Shown here piece after piece: positions 54,324-63,321 of a stretch of 64,000 bases of DNA. The stretch spans positions 186,001 to 250,000 of the forward strand of contig NZ_JAIUJR010000001.1 of NCBI RefSeq assembly GCF_020166335.1, given 5' to 3'. Position numbers and translations under genes: made by a program. The notes under the pieces are model-generated. The model did not search any database. It was not told the origin of the DNA and was given only the letters and a program-made list of their open reading frames with translations. Numbering within the stretch: the first letter of the stretch is position 1; every line of letters begins with the position of its first letter. This DNA is from Winogradskyella alexanderae. Lineage in GTDB: Bacteria; Bacteroidota; Bacteroidia; Flavobacteriales; Flavobacteriaceae.

Positions 54324-55657
54324 GCGTTAAGTGCCAATTGAGGCTCATTCTCAAAAATGTAGCGTTGTAGCTTTTGTAATGTTTCTAACTTATCACTCGT
54401 ATTTACTAACAGTGAAATATTATTGTTACTACCTCCGTAAGCAATCATTCTAACATTGACATCTTGAAGAACCTGAAACAATTGTGGAGTATCTCGATGA
54501 TAAATAATTTGGTTACCCACTAGGCAAATAATACTCATGTAGTCATCCACCTCAACCATAGCAAACTTTTGTAATTCGTCAACAATAGACTCTAAACGGG
54601 TTGTATGATCGATGGTTAATGACACCGCAATTTCTGAAGTGGTTACCATATCAATTGCCGTTTCATATTTCTCAAAAACTTCAAACACACGTTTTAGAAA
54701 TCCATGCGCTAGAAGCATCCTAACAGACTTTATTCTGATAGCTGTAATATTGTCTTTCGCCGCAATTGCTTTAATGCCCTCACCATGGAATTCATTTGTG
54801 ATCAGCGTTCCATGTGCTTCTGGATCCATTGTATTTTTTAGTCGTAAGGGAATATCCAGATTTCTAACAGGCATTACCGTTAATGGATGTAAAATTTTTG
54901 CACCGAAATAGGCCAATTCTGCAGCTTCATCATAAGACAAATTTGAGAGTGCAGAGGTATCGTTTACATATCTCGGATCATTGTTATGGAATCCATCAAT
55001 ATCTGTCCATATCTGTACCTCTTCAGCTTCAATGGACGCAGCAATTATAGTTGCGGTGTAATCACTTCCACCACGTTGTAAATTTGTGATGTTTCCAGCT
55101 GCATCTAAGCAAATAAAGCCTTGTGTTATATAAATATCAACGTCTTCAGAGGAATCTAACAATCGATTTAAATTTTGCTTTATGTAAAAAAAATCTGGTT
55201 CATTGTTTCTATCAACCCTCATGAATTCTAAAGCAGGTAATAACTTTGCATTTATCCCTTCCTGTTGTAAAAAGTGATTAAACATATATGCAGAAAGTAA
55301 CTCTCCTTTTGCAACAATCGTATTCTGTAAGTCAATAGAAAATTCGCGATTAACCAGCGCTCTTAGTGACTTAAATACCGTATTAACATAAGTAGCTACT
55401 TTTGTTCTTAAGATTGTATCAGATATTAAATCATAGACTGTTGCATTATACTTTTCATTTAATACATCAACCTTTAAAATTGCATCTTCTTCCCTTTCTT
55501 GAGCTATCAATTCTGTAATTTCAACCAAAGCATTTGTTGTCCCTGACATTGCGGACAGAACCACAATTTTTCTGCCTTCCGTGTCTATGATTTCCTTGAC
55601 ATGATTCATATTAACTACAGAACCAACTGATGTACCTCCAAACTTATAAACTAGCAT
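54320..55657 (-). CDS. Aspartate kinase
   Basis: 445 residues. Amino-acid kinase domain at about 1-290 (MLVYKFGGTSVGSVVNMNHV; LSAMSGTTNALVEIT; RGGSDYTATIIA) and two ACT-like C-terminal segments at about 300-440 (IKAIAAKDNITAIRI; VDDYMSIICLVGN). It phosphorylates aspartate at the entry to the lysine, threonine and methionine pathway. It may be monofunctional, with feedback inhibition by the ACT region. Divergent from an ACT-like protein gene across 102 bp. Confidence 0.92.
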   Translation of the reverse strand: MLVYKFGGTSVGSVVNMNHVKEIIDTEGRKIVVLSAMSGTTNALVEITELIAQEREEDAILKVDVLNEKYNATVYDLISDTILRTKVATYVNTVFKSLRALVNREFSIDLQNTIVAKGELLSAYMFNHFLQQEGINAKLLPALEFMRVDRNNEPDFFYIKQNLNRLLDSSEDVDIYITQGFICLDAAGNITNLQRGGSDYTATIIAASIEAEEVQIWTDIDGFHNNDPRYVNDTSALSNLSYDEAAELAYFGAKILHPLTVMPVRNLDIPLRLKNTMDPEAHGTLITNEFHGEGIKAIAAKDNITAIRIKSVRMLLAHGFLKRVFEVFEKYETAIDMVTTSEIAVSLTIDHTTRLESIVDELQKFAMVEVDDYMSIICLVGNQIIYHRDTPQLFQVLQDVNVRMIAYGGSNNNISLLVNTSDKLETLQKLQRYIFENEPQLALNA

Positions 55658-55759
55658 AATTCTAAATTTTGTTTGGCAAAAGTAAAATGCTGTAAAGTGA
55701 TTGATAAAAATTTAAAAGAAATAGTTTACTTTTACACATATTGTTAATTATATAACAAA

Positions 55760-56413
55760 ATGAAGACGATTGCTTCCTGTGTAGAAGAATTATTAATTAC
55801 ACAACCCTTTTTAGAAGAGGCCTTGTTCAGAGAGATTATCAACTTTTCTGCTTTGTCTGAAGAACTTCAGGAACCTATAAGTAAAATGTTAAGAAAACCT
55901 GTAAAGACAGGTGCTATTATGATGGCTTTGCGACGCTACAATCCTCCAAACCATCTACGTAAATCCCAGCAACTAAAGTTCGTATTGAAAGAACTTGGTG
56001 ATATTACAGTGCGCTCCAACTTATTAGATTTTACATTTCAAAACTCAAGTACCCTAATTGAAAGCCATGCTAGAGTTTTGGAAAACCTCAATCCAAAAGC
56101 GTTTTACGGATTTTCGCGTGGTATCTACGAAAGCAACATTGTAGTTTCAGAATCTGAAAAACAGAATGTGCTTCAAAGTTTCAAGCAAGAAAAAATGATT
56201 GGCTCCCAAGATAATTTGTCTGCGATAAGTATTCGATTGCCCGAAAACAATTCCAAAATTTCTGGTTTATACTATCAAATATTTAAGCGTTTTGCTTGGG
56301 AAAACATATCACTCTATGAGGTCATATCTACCACAAATGAATTTACTGTATTAGTAGAAAATCATCTAGTAGATAAAGCTTTTTCGGCTATCAAGAATCT
56401 AAGCTCTTCTTAG
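55760..56413 (+). CDS. Free-standing ACT-like protein opposite aspartate kinase
   Basis: 217 residues, soluble. The first 145 residues are helical and unrecognised (CVEELLITQPFLEEALFREI in part; SKMLRKPVKTGAIMMALRRYN in part), followed by an ACT-like stretch (about 152-215) with LSAISIRLPENNSKISGLYYQIFKRF in part and NEFTVLVENHLVDKAFSAI. ACT domains bind amino acids. Its divergence from aspartate kinase suggests a regulator or partner of that enzyme; this is inference. The 3' end overlaps the brnQ gene by 23 bp. Confidence 0.7.
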   Translation: MKTIASCVEELLITQPFLEEALFREIINFSALSEELQEPISKMLRKPVKTGAIMMALRRYNPPNHLRKSQQLKFVLKELGDITVRSNLLDFTFQNSSTLIESHARVLENLNPKAFYGFSRGIYESNIVVSESEKQNVLQSFKQEKMIGSQDNLSAISIRLPENNSKISGLYYQIFKRFAWENISLYEVISTTNEFTVLVENHLVDKAFSAIKNLSSS

Positions 56414-57674
56414 AACTTGTTAATACATTTGAAATAATTAAAGCAACTATTGCTGGTAGTACCCATCCTAAATTTTTGTCGGCCAAAGGAATGAAGTTAG
56501 TAATTGGTTTTAAAGTCTCCTCAGGTAAAAAGTATTGAAGAAAATCCGGTATGCTGAAAATAAATGTCACAACTACAACAACTCTGTAAATTGAGATGCC
56601 GACAAAATGCTCTGGTAAAACATTCAGTAGTATTAAAACAATTGAGATTGGATAAATAAACATTAAAGCAGGTAGAGCGATATCAATAATAAAACCAACC
56701 TCAAAGCTACCAACAACTACACCTACTACACAACAAATTATTGCTGTTAATACATAGACCTTGTGACTATTCTTGAAAAGCGCCTTAAAAAAATCTGCTA
56801 TGGATACCGTTATAGCAACAGCTGTAGTGAAACAGGCAAGTGCCACTAACACACTCACAAATGTTGCACCCATGTTACCAAGTGTCTTTACGGCAAGACC
56901 TAGTAATAAATCCGTACGCGTTATGTCATTAGGAAATTCACTATTGTAAAATGCACCTAAAGCTATTAACCCTGCATATATAATGAAAAGTCCAAGCATC
57001 GCAATAAAACCAGACTTTGCAATGATTTTTTTCTTTTCAGTATACGATAAGTTTTCATTCTTATTCAGTGAAATTATTATTACGCCACCCATTACCATTC
57101 CAGCCAGAGCATCATAGGTCTGATAGCCTTCAAGCAAACCATCAACAAAAGGTGTGTCAAAAATGGGAGCATTCATTTGACCTATTGGAGAAACTAAACC
57201 AATTACAATAATCAGTAAGACCATACACACAATAACTGGTGTCAGGAATTTTCCCAAAATATTCAAAGCTTGTGAGCGATTGATAACAAAAATGAACACC
57301 AATGCAAAATAGACTAAGCTAGTCCAAATTGGCTCTGACCCCAATAAAGGTGCTATAGCAATTTCATGTGTGACTGCTGCAGTCCGAGGTGCTGGAAGTG
57401 CAACAATTATTAGATACATGGTTATACAATAAATAAGACTGAATAGTGGTGAAACCTTATTACCAAACTCCAGCATTGTGCCTTGCAATTTGGCGTGACC
57501 AAATAAAGAAATAAATGGAATTACAGTTGCGGTAATAATAAATCCTATTGCCACCAGCCACCAATCCGGACCAGAATTGTAACCTAATAATGGCGGGAGA
57601 ATTAAATTCCCTGCACCAAAAAAGCCAGCAAAAAGTGCAAAACCAAAAATGAAAATTCGTTTGGTACTATTCAT
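56391..57674 (-). CDS. brnQ: Branched-chain amino acid carrier, BrnQ family
   Basis: 427 residues with about twelve membrane helices. Starts STKRIFIFGFALFAGFFGAGNLILPPLLG (in part), the diagnostic opening of the LIVCS family, which imports Leu, Ile and Val with Na+. It lies between the ACT-like gene (23-bp tail overlap) and a serine hydrolase gene whose stop overlaps its ATG by 1 bp, so it is transcribed after that gene. Confidence 0.94.
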   Translation of the reverse strand: MNSTKRIFIFGFALFAGFFGAGNLILPPLLGYNSGPDWWLVAIGFIITATVIPFISLFGHAKLQGTMLEFGNKVSPLFSLIYCITMYLIIVALPAPRTAAVTHEIAIAPLLGSEPIWTSLVYFALVFIFVINRSQALNILGKFLTPVIVCMVLLIIVIGLVSPIGQMNAPIFDTPFVDGLLEGYQTYDALAGMVMGGVIIISLNKNENLSYTEKKKIIAKSGFIAMLGLFIIYAGLIALGAFYNSEFPNDITRTDLLLGLAVKTLGNMGATFVSVLVALACFTTAVAITVSIADFFKALFKNSHKVYVLTAIICCVVGVVVGSFEVGFIIDIALPALMFIYPISIVLILLNVLPEHFVGISIYRVVVVVTFIFSIPDFLQYFLPEETLKPITNFIPLADKNLGWVLPAIVALIISNVLTSSKKSLDS

Positions 57675-59224
57675 TAGTTGGTTTTGACAAGTTCTAAGTC
57701 GTGAAAATCGAAGCTAAAGTCTGTAATTGGCGCTATGTATTTCATTGTGGCAGCTACTGCATAGCCTTTTTCATCAAATGTGAATTGAACAAACACATCA
57801 GCATCATAGCTTCTATCATTCCATTTCGCCACAAAGGTGGTTGCATTATATGGTAATAATTCACCAAAAAGGCGAGGTGATCTTTTACATCTAATAGTAT
57901 AACCTTTGCCATCATTACTAATTACAATATCCCCAAACCAATCATCAGTGTAAGTTCCAACAATTTGTTCTGGTTTCGGCAATAGAGGGCTTTCTTTAAT
58001 CTTATCAACCATAGAGTAAACTTCTGCCTTAATGCTATCATTATATTTAATAAAGTCAGCATTACGGCCACCATAGTATTTTAACCAATTTCTGTCCTCG
58101 TAGCCTAGATAAGTATCTTTAATGGTATTGGTAATTGTGTTGAACGCAGATCCATTCATCTGATTTGTTAATACAACTATTGCTAAATCTAGATCCGGAA
58201 TTATTGTGAATTGGGTTACTGTCCCTATGAGACCACCTGTATGATAGACCTGCTTATAACCCCCTTTTACATCAGTAACAAACCAACCCAATCCGTAGCC
58301 TCTAAAATTAGAATTATACCAATCTCCTGGTCGTACTTTTAATGGTGTTTGTAATTGCCATAATTCATGAAATTGTTCTTTACTTAAAAGGCGTTCACCA
58401 CTCTCGGTAACAGCATCATTCATTAAAAATTTTGCCCAAATGAGCATATCTGGCACATTACTTACAATACCTCCTGCAGCATTAGCCGTTTCACTCCAAT
58501 CGTGTGGAATTTGAATGACTTTGCCATCTGCTCTAGTGTGCGCATCAATAATATTGCTTTTATCAGTAACACGGTTATATGAAGCCTTACTTTTATGCAT
58601 CCCAACAGGTTTCATAATTTTCTGTTCAATAAATTCTTCCCAACTCAAACCGCTTACACGTTTCAATACTTCACCTGCAATTATGAACATATTATTATTG
58701 TAAGCGAGCCTACTTCTGAATGAACTTTCTGGTTCTAAATATTTAACATTATTGATGATATCATTCACTGTAAAATCGTTACCCTCCGGGAAAAACATCA
58801 AATCACCAGCACCAAGTCCCATACCACTTCTATGAGTCACCAAATCTCTAACTGTAAAGTGTTCGGTTACCCACGGATCATGTAATTGAAATTCTGGAAT
58901 AATTTTTCTAACAGGATCCTCCCAATTTAATTTCCCTTCATCTATCATCATCGCTAATGCAAAACAAGTAAATCCTTTGCTGTTTGAAGCGACACCAACT
59001 AAAGTGTTTTCGTTCATGATTTTTTCATTAGACAATGATCGGACACCATGTCCCTTTGCATAAATAACATTGCCGTCCTTTAATACACCAACTGAAATTC
59101 CAGGAACTTCAAAAGTCTGTAAGGTCTCATTAATAAGATTGTCTAATTCAGCTTCATTGATTTGTGCATTCAGAAAAATACTTGACAGAAACAGAGAAAG
59201 TATAAGAATTCGGAAAATTTTCAT
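57674..59224 (-). CDS. Serine hydrolase, beta-lactamase class C type, with DUF3471-like tail
   Basis: 516 residues, signal peptide 1-20 (FLNAQ). Catalytic S80-x2-K83 (GVASNSKGF), YNN near residue 175 (LAYNNNMF) and the third-box HTGG near 330. The C-terminal 100 residues form a beta-rich DUF3471-like domain. Family members are D-alanyl-D-alanine-type or ester hydrolases and seldom true beta-lactamases. The stop/start overlap with brnQ is a single base, so they are one operon. Periplasmic. Confidence 0.88.
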   Translation of the reverse strand: MKIFRILILSLFLSSIFLNAQINEAELDNLINETLQTFEVPGISVGVLKDGNVIYAKGHGVRSLSNEKIMNENTLVGVASNSKGFTCFALAMMIDEGKLNWEDPVRKIIPEFQLHDPWVTEHFTVRDLVTHRSGMGLGAGDLMFFPEGNDFTVNDIINNVKYLEPESSFRSRLAYNNNMFIIAGEVLKRVSGLSWEEFIEQKIMKPVGMHKSKASYNRVTDKSNIIDAHTRADGKVIQIPHDWSETANAAGGIVSNVPDMLIWAKFLMNDAVTESGERLLSKEQFHELWQLQTPLKVRPGDWYNSNFRGYGLGWFVTDVKGGYKQVYHTGGLIGTVTQFTIIPDLDLAIVVLTNQMNGSAFNTITNTIKDTYLGYEDRNWLKYYGGRNADFIKYNDSIKAEVYSMVDKIKESPLLPKPEQIVGTYTDDWFGDIVISNDGKGYTIRCKRSPRLFGELLPYNATTFVAKWNDRSYDADVFVQFTFDEKGYAVAATMKYIAPITDFSFDFHDLELVKTN

Positions 59225-59303
59225 GGATTAGAAGTTTTATTTGAAATCTCCCAAATATAATAATTTAGAGAGGATGAATACGGTCTACCTCGTTATCATG
59301 ATT

Positions 59304-59311
59304 TATCTTTG
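59304..59311 (+). promoter_or_regulatory. -7-like box directly ahead of the alpha/beta hydrolase
   Basis: TATCTTTG is an exact TAnnTTTG match only 5 bp before the ATG at 59317. If used, transcription would begin at or next to the start codon, giving a leaderless or nearly leaderless mRNA. No TTG is present at the expected -33 distance, so confidence is limited. Confidence 0.4.
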
Positions 59312-59316
59312 TTTTA

Positions 59317-60093
59317 ATGGTTTTTAAATTTAAAAACAGGAATCTAAGTTATGAGGTCTACGGATCTGGAGATGTCATTTTATTGCTTCACGGTTTTCTT
59401 GAAAATAAGTCAATGTGGGATGACTTTATTCCTTTACTCTCTAAATCAAATAAGGTAATAACAACAGACCTATTGGGTCATGGTAAATCAGAATCCTTGG
59501 GTTATATCCACACTATGGAAGATATGGCCGAAGCTGTTTATGCCATACTATCTAATTTGAATATTTTAAAAGTAAAAGTTGTTGGTCACTCCATGGGTGG
59601 TTACGTGGCTCTTGCATTATCAGATTTGTATCCAAACTTTGTCACTGATGTTTGTTTAATGAATTCTACATTTCAAAAGGACAATGAAGACCGTATTGAA
59701 TTAAGAAATCGCGCTGTTGAAATGGCCAAAAAGAATTATAAAGGTCTTGTAACTGCATCTTTTGCTAATCTTTTTGCACCTGAAAGTAGGATAAGATTTA
59801 AATCTCAGTATGATGATGCTTTAAAAGTTGCTTTGCAAACTACTGTGCAAGGTTATATTGCAGCTCAAAAAGGTATGGTGGAAAGGCCAGACCGATTCGA
59901 CGTTTTCAATGCAATTCCCGGACAAAAGCATATCATAATTGGTAAAAAAGACGGATTAGTCAGTGCAGATGCAATCAAACATATTATTACCCATACAAAA
60001 ATTGTTTTACACGAGTTTTCAGAGGGGCACATGAGTCACATTGAAAATAAATCAGAATTATCTTACTTTTTAAATCTATTTATCGAAAAATAA
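59317..60093 (+). CDS. Alpha/beta hydrolase
   Basis: 258 residues, cytoplasmic. Oxyanion HGFLEN near 25, nucleophile elbow GHSMGG with S92, acid near D215 (KKDGLVSAD) and catalytic His near 241 (EGHMSHIEN). This is a complete small esterase/lyase-type hydrolase; substrate unknown. Divergent from the serine hydrolase gene by 92 bp. Confidence 0.93.
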   Translation: MVFKFKNRNLSYEVYGSGDVILLLHGFLENKSMWDDFIPLLSKSNKVITTDLLGHGKSESLGYIHTMEDMAEAVYAILSNLNILKVKVVGHSMGGYVALALSDLYPNFVTDVCLMNSTFQKDNEDRIELRNRAVEMAKKNYKGLVTASFANLFAPESRIRFKSQYDDALKVALQTTVQGYIAAQKGMVERPDRFDVFNAIPGQKHIIIGKKDGLVSADAIKHIITHTKIVLHEFSEGHMSHIENKSELSYFLNLFIEK

Positions 60094-60175
60094 AACATTT
60101 TAGCGTTTATTTGTTGTTTTTTTAGCTAAGTTTATAAACCCAAATCTAAATAGACAATTATAAATCAAATCTACC

Positions 60176-60418
60176 ATGACGCCTGCTAAAATTTACTGTG
60201 ACTTTTTTGGACATAACTATGAAATGACGAAAAAAGTGACTAACCATGTTAAGGAATACACTTGTAAATGTTGTAAAAAGCAATTGACTACCGACAGCAA
60301 TGGAAAACTCATCGAACTTACTCCAAAGTATCAAGAAATTAATTCCACTCTAGAACGTATCTATTCCAGTAAACTCATGCGTTCAAAGCAAAAATCACTC
60401 AGTTCGTCGATTTATTAA
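60176..60418 (+). CDS. Small Cys/His zinc-ribbon-like protein, copy 1
   Basis: 80 residues. Candidate metal ligands C8, H13, H24, and C30-x2-C33 (YTCKCCKKQ). It is a paralogue of the next gene: both share FGHxY, HVKEYxCK and NGKxxxLTPKxxEIN. No known family is certain, but DUF1660-like phage or chromosomal zinc-ribbons look similar. The extra Cys at 32 in copy 1 is absent in copy 2. Function unknown. Confidence 0.75.
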   Translation: MTPAKIYCDFFGHNYEMTKKVTNHVKEYTCKCCKKQLTTDSNGKLIELTPKYQEINSTLERIYSSKLMRSKQKSLSSSIY

Positions 60419-60501
60419 TTGTTAATAACCTGTGAATAAGTAGTTTTTATATATTAGGAGTCCCTTTAGATCCTTAATCTATAATAAACACTACAAGTTC
60501 A

Positions 60502-60732
60502 ATGAAAAATGTATTATGTTCCCTCTTTGGCCACGAGTATGAAGTGTCAAAAAACGTGACCTATCACGTCAAGGAATACAGGTGCAAACGTTGTAATTCT
60601 GAGATGACAATTGATGGAAATGGAAAATTCATTCCATTAACTCCAAAATTTAAGGAAATAAATTCAGTATTAAATCGTATTCACAATAAACGTTTAGAGC
60701 GTGGCCGTAAAATTCTTATGGTTAATCACTAA
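60502..60732 (+). CDS. Small Cys/His zinc-ribbon-like protein, copy 2
   Basis: 76 residues. Ligands C6, H11, H22 and C28-x2-C31 (YRCKRCNSE) align exactly with copy 1, and the same FGHxY, HVKEY and LTPKxxEINS blocks recur. It begins 84 bp after copy 1; the two are a tandem duplication that has since diverged. Its end overlaps the thiL gene by 11 bp tail-to-tail. Confidence 0.76.
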   Translation: MKNVLCSLFGHEYEVSKNVTYHVKEYRCKRCNSEMTIDGNGKFIPLTPKFKEINSVLNRIHNKRLERGRKILMVNH

Positions 60733-61768
60733 GTGAATTCCACCCTTTAGCTATAATCGGAATGCGTTGCTCAGCTCGGGTTATTAAATGCATTCCTGTT
60801 TCTTTTTCGGTCATATACCCAATAACGGTTAGGTTGGGATTTCCCTTTATTTTAGGATAGTCTTTTTGCGAAATTGTCATCAATAATTCATAATCTTCCC
60901 CTCCATTAAGTGCAACCGTTGTGCTATCTATATCAAATTCTTCACAGGTGGAAATAACTTGAGGATCTAACGGAATTTTATTTTCGTACAAATCCACACC
61001 AACCTTGCTCTGTTTACAAATATGTATGATTTCAGAAGAAAGACCATCACTAATGTCAATCATACTAGTTGGTATCACTTCTAACTTTTCTAACAACTCT
61101 ACAATATCTTTACGCGCCTCTGGTTTTAATTGACGTTCAATTATATAACTATACATTGATAAGTCCGGTTGACTATTTGGATTCACCTTAAATACTTCCT
61201 TTTCCCGCTCCAATACCTGAAGACCCATATACGCGCCACCAATATCTCCAGAAACAACCAATAAATCATTTGGGTTTGCTCCAGACCTAAACACTTCATT
61301 TCCTTCCTTTACTTCTCCAATTGCTGTAACCGAAATTATTAATCCAGAGGTAGATGATGTTGTATCACCTCCAACCAAATCAATATTATAAAGTTTACAC
61401 GCCGTATTGATCCCTCCATATAATTCTTCTAATGCCTCTACCGGAAATCTATTAGAAACTGCAATGGACACCGTAATTTGAGTAGCCATTGCATTCATAG
61501 CATAACAATCTGAAAGATTAACCATTACGGCCTTATAGCCTAAATGTTTTAGTGGCATATAGCTTAAATCAAAATGAATGCCTTCTACTAATAAATCTGT
61601 TGTAACAACAATTCTAGAACTCTTAAAATTTAGTACCGCAGCATCATCTCCAACACCCTTAATAGTTGACTTATGAGAGAGCGTAATTTGTTCAGTTAAG
61701 TGCTCTATTAATCTAAACTCGCCTAATTCACTCAACGGAGTACGTTGTGGGTTTTTATCTTCTAACAT
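60722..61768 (-). CDS. thiL: Thiamine-monophosphate kinase
   Basis: 348 residues. ThiL landmarks: IKGVGDDAAVLNF near 37-49, VVTTDLLVEGIHFDL near 55-69, NLSDCYAMNA near 83, DLVGGDTTSS near 114, DISDGLSSEI near 218 and LNGGEDYELL near 285. It makes thiamine diphosphate from thiamine monophosphate with ATP. The normal N-terminus has a short extension. Monocistronic here. Confidence 0.95.
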   Translation of the reverse strand: MLEDKNPQRTPLSELGEFRLIEHLTEQITLSHKSTIKGVGDDAAVLNFKSSRIVVTTDLLVEGIHFDLSYMPLKHLGYKAVMVNLSDCYAMNAMATQITVSIAVSNRFPVEALEELYGGINTACKLYNIDLVGGDTTSSTSGLIISVTAIGEVKEGNEVFRSGANPNDLLVVSGDIGGAYMGLQVLEREKEVFKVNPNSQPDLSMYSYIIERQLKPEARKDIVELLEKLEVIPTSMIDISDGLSSEIIHICKQSKVGVDLYENKIPLDPQVISTCEEFDIDSTTVALNGGEDYELLMTISQKDYPKIKGNPNLTVIGYMTEKETGMHLITRAEQRIPIIAKGWNSLSD

Positions 61769-61873
61769 GTTGCAAAAATATTATGTTTTTTATTTACGTT
61801 ATCTATAAATTACATTATTTAATTTCGGATACAACGAAAATTAAAATTTACAGTAACTTGCTAAAAAAAGTAT

Positions 61874-63319
61874 ATGAAACGCTCCTTTCAATTTTTACCC
61901 GTATCTCTTGTAATATGTTTACTACTCTCATTTTGTTTTAATTGTAGTGATAGGGATTATAGCTCAGGAATTGCTGATGCCGATAATGACACCATCAACA
62001 ACGCAATTGACAACTGCGTGGGTACTCCAAATACGGATCAATTAGATACAGATAATGACGGCTTTGGTGATGCTTGTGACGAGGATGATGATGGTGACGG
62101 TATTCTTGATGATGACGATAACTGCCCTACTATACCCAATCCTACCCAAGAAGACTCAGATAATGACGGAATTGGTGATGCCTGCGACGACAATTCTTTT
62201 GCGCCACAATTTCCTTGTGTTGATGGTCTTGCAAATGGACATCCTTGTAACGGAATAGATCTAATGAGCCAGATATCAATTGAGCAATTGGGAGGAACTG
62301 GTGCTGAAGGCAATGATTCTTGGGGCTGGACAGATCCAGATACAGGTAAAGAATATGCCCTCGTAGGCACAACAACCAGTACTGCTTTTGTAGATATTAC
62401 ATCTCCATCGCAACCTATTTATCTAGGTAGATTACCAACCGAAACCGTAAATAGTTTGTGGCGCGATGTTAAAACATACGCTAACCATGCTTTTATTGTT
62501 AGCGAAGCTCCTGGCCATGGTATGCAGGTTTTTGATCTTACAAGATTAAGAAACGTTACAAACCCTCCAGTAATATTTAATGCTGATGCTGTTTATAATG
62601 GCTTTGGTAACGCACACAATATTGTAATAAATGAAGATAGTGGATTTGCTTATGCTGTCGGGTCCGATACCTTTTCTGGTGGTCCTCATTTTGTTAACAT
62701 TCAAAATCCATCAAATCCAGTGGCAGCTGGAGGATATGCTAATGATGCCTATTCTCATGATGCTCAAGTCATAACTTATAATGGTCCAGACCCTGATTAC
62801 AATGGAAAAGAAATTCTTATTGGTAGTAATATTAATGAAGTAGTTCTTGTAGACGTTACGGACAAGAGCAATCCAACTCAAATTTCAACTATCAATTACA
62901 GTAATATAGGATACACACATCAAGGTTGGTTTACTGAAGACATGACCTACTTTTTACTTGGCGACGAGGTAGATGAAATTGATTTTGGAATTAACTCAAG
63001 AACCATTGTTTTTGATTTTACGGATTTAGATAATCCGCAATTTCAAATGGAGTATTTTGGTCCTACAGGTGCAATTGACCACAACGGATATGTGAAAGGA
63101 AACGATTTTTATGTTGCTAATTACTCGGCTGGTTTGAGAATTGTTGATATTTCTGGAATTGATACTGGTATGATGTCAGAAATTGCCTTTTTTGACACTT
63201 ACATTCCTCACGACAATACAGCTTTTAATGGTGCTTGGAATGTCTATCCCTATTTTGACAGCGGTACTATAATTATTAGCGATATAGAAGGAGGCCTATT
63301 CATTGTACAGCGCAATTGA
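61874..63319 (+). CDS. Choice-of-anchor B lipoprotein with thrombospondin type 3 repeats
   Basis: 481 residues, lipoprotein signal (lipobox CFNC, C24). Residues about 30-105 have aspartate-rich calcium-binding TSP3 repeats (DTDNDGFGDACDEDDDGDG, DSDNDGIGDACDD). The remaining 370 residues have LVIVD-type beta-propeller repeats (FVDITSPSQPIYLG, VLVDVTDKSNPTQI) and the choice-of-anchor B end (GGLFIVQRN). It is exported and lipid-anchored. Two bases separate its stop from the next lipoprotein gene. Confidence 0.87.
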   Translation: MKRSFQFLPVSLVICLLLSFCFNCSDRDYSSGIADADNDTINNAIDNCVGTPNTDQLDTDNDGFGDACDEDDDGDGILDDDDNCPTIPNPTQEDSDNDGIGDACDDNSFAPQFPCVDGLANGHPCNGIDLMSQISIEQLGGTGAEGNDSWGWTDPDTGKEYALVGTTTSTAFVDITSPSQPIYLGRLPTETVNSLWRDVKTYANHAFIVSEAPGHGMQVFDLTRLRNVTNPPVIFNADAVYNGFGNAHNIVINEDSGFAYAVGSDTFSGGPHFVNIQNPSNPVAAGGYANDAYSHDAQVITYNGPDPDYNGKEILIGSNINEVVLVDVTDKSNPTQISTINYSNIGYTHQGWFTEDMTYFLLGDEVDEIDFGINSRTIVFDFTDLDNPQFQMEYFGPTGAIDHNGYVKGNDFYVANYSAGLRIVDISGIDTGMMSEIAFFDTYIPHDNTAFNGAWNVYPYFDSGTIIISDIEGGLFIVQRN

Positions 63320-63321
63320 TT

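Noticed and set aside
57674..59224. True class C beta-lactamase
   Set aside because: The active-site boxes fit the wider serine-hydrolase family; HTGG in place of KTG and the DUF3471-like tail point to a peptidase or esterase.
62038..62370. 110-residue Ser/Pro-rich minus-strand ORF
   Set aside because: Antisense to the TSP3 repeats; GAT/GAC codons read as ATC/GTC in reverse.
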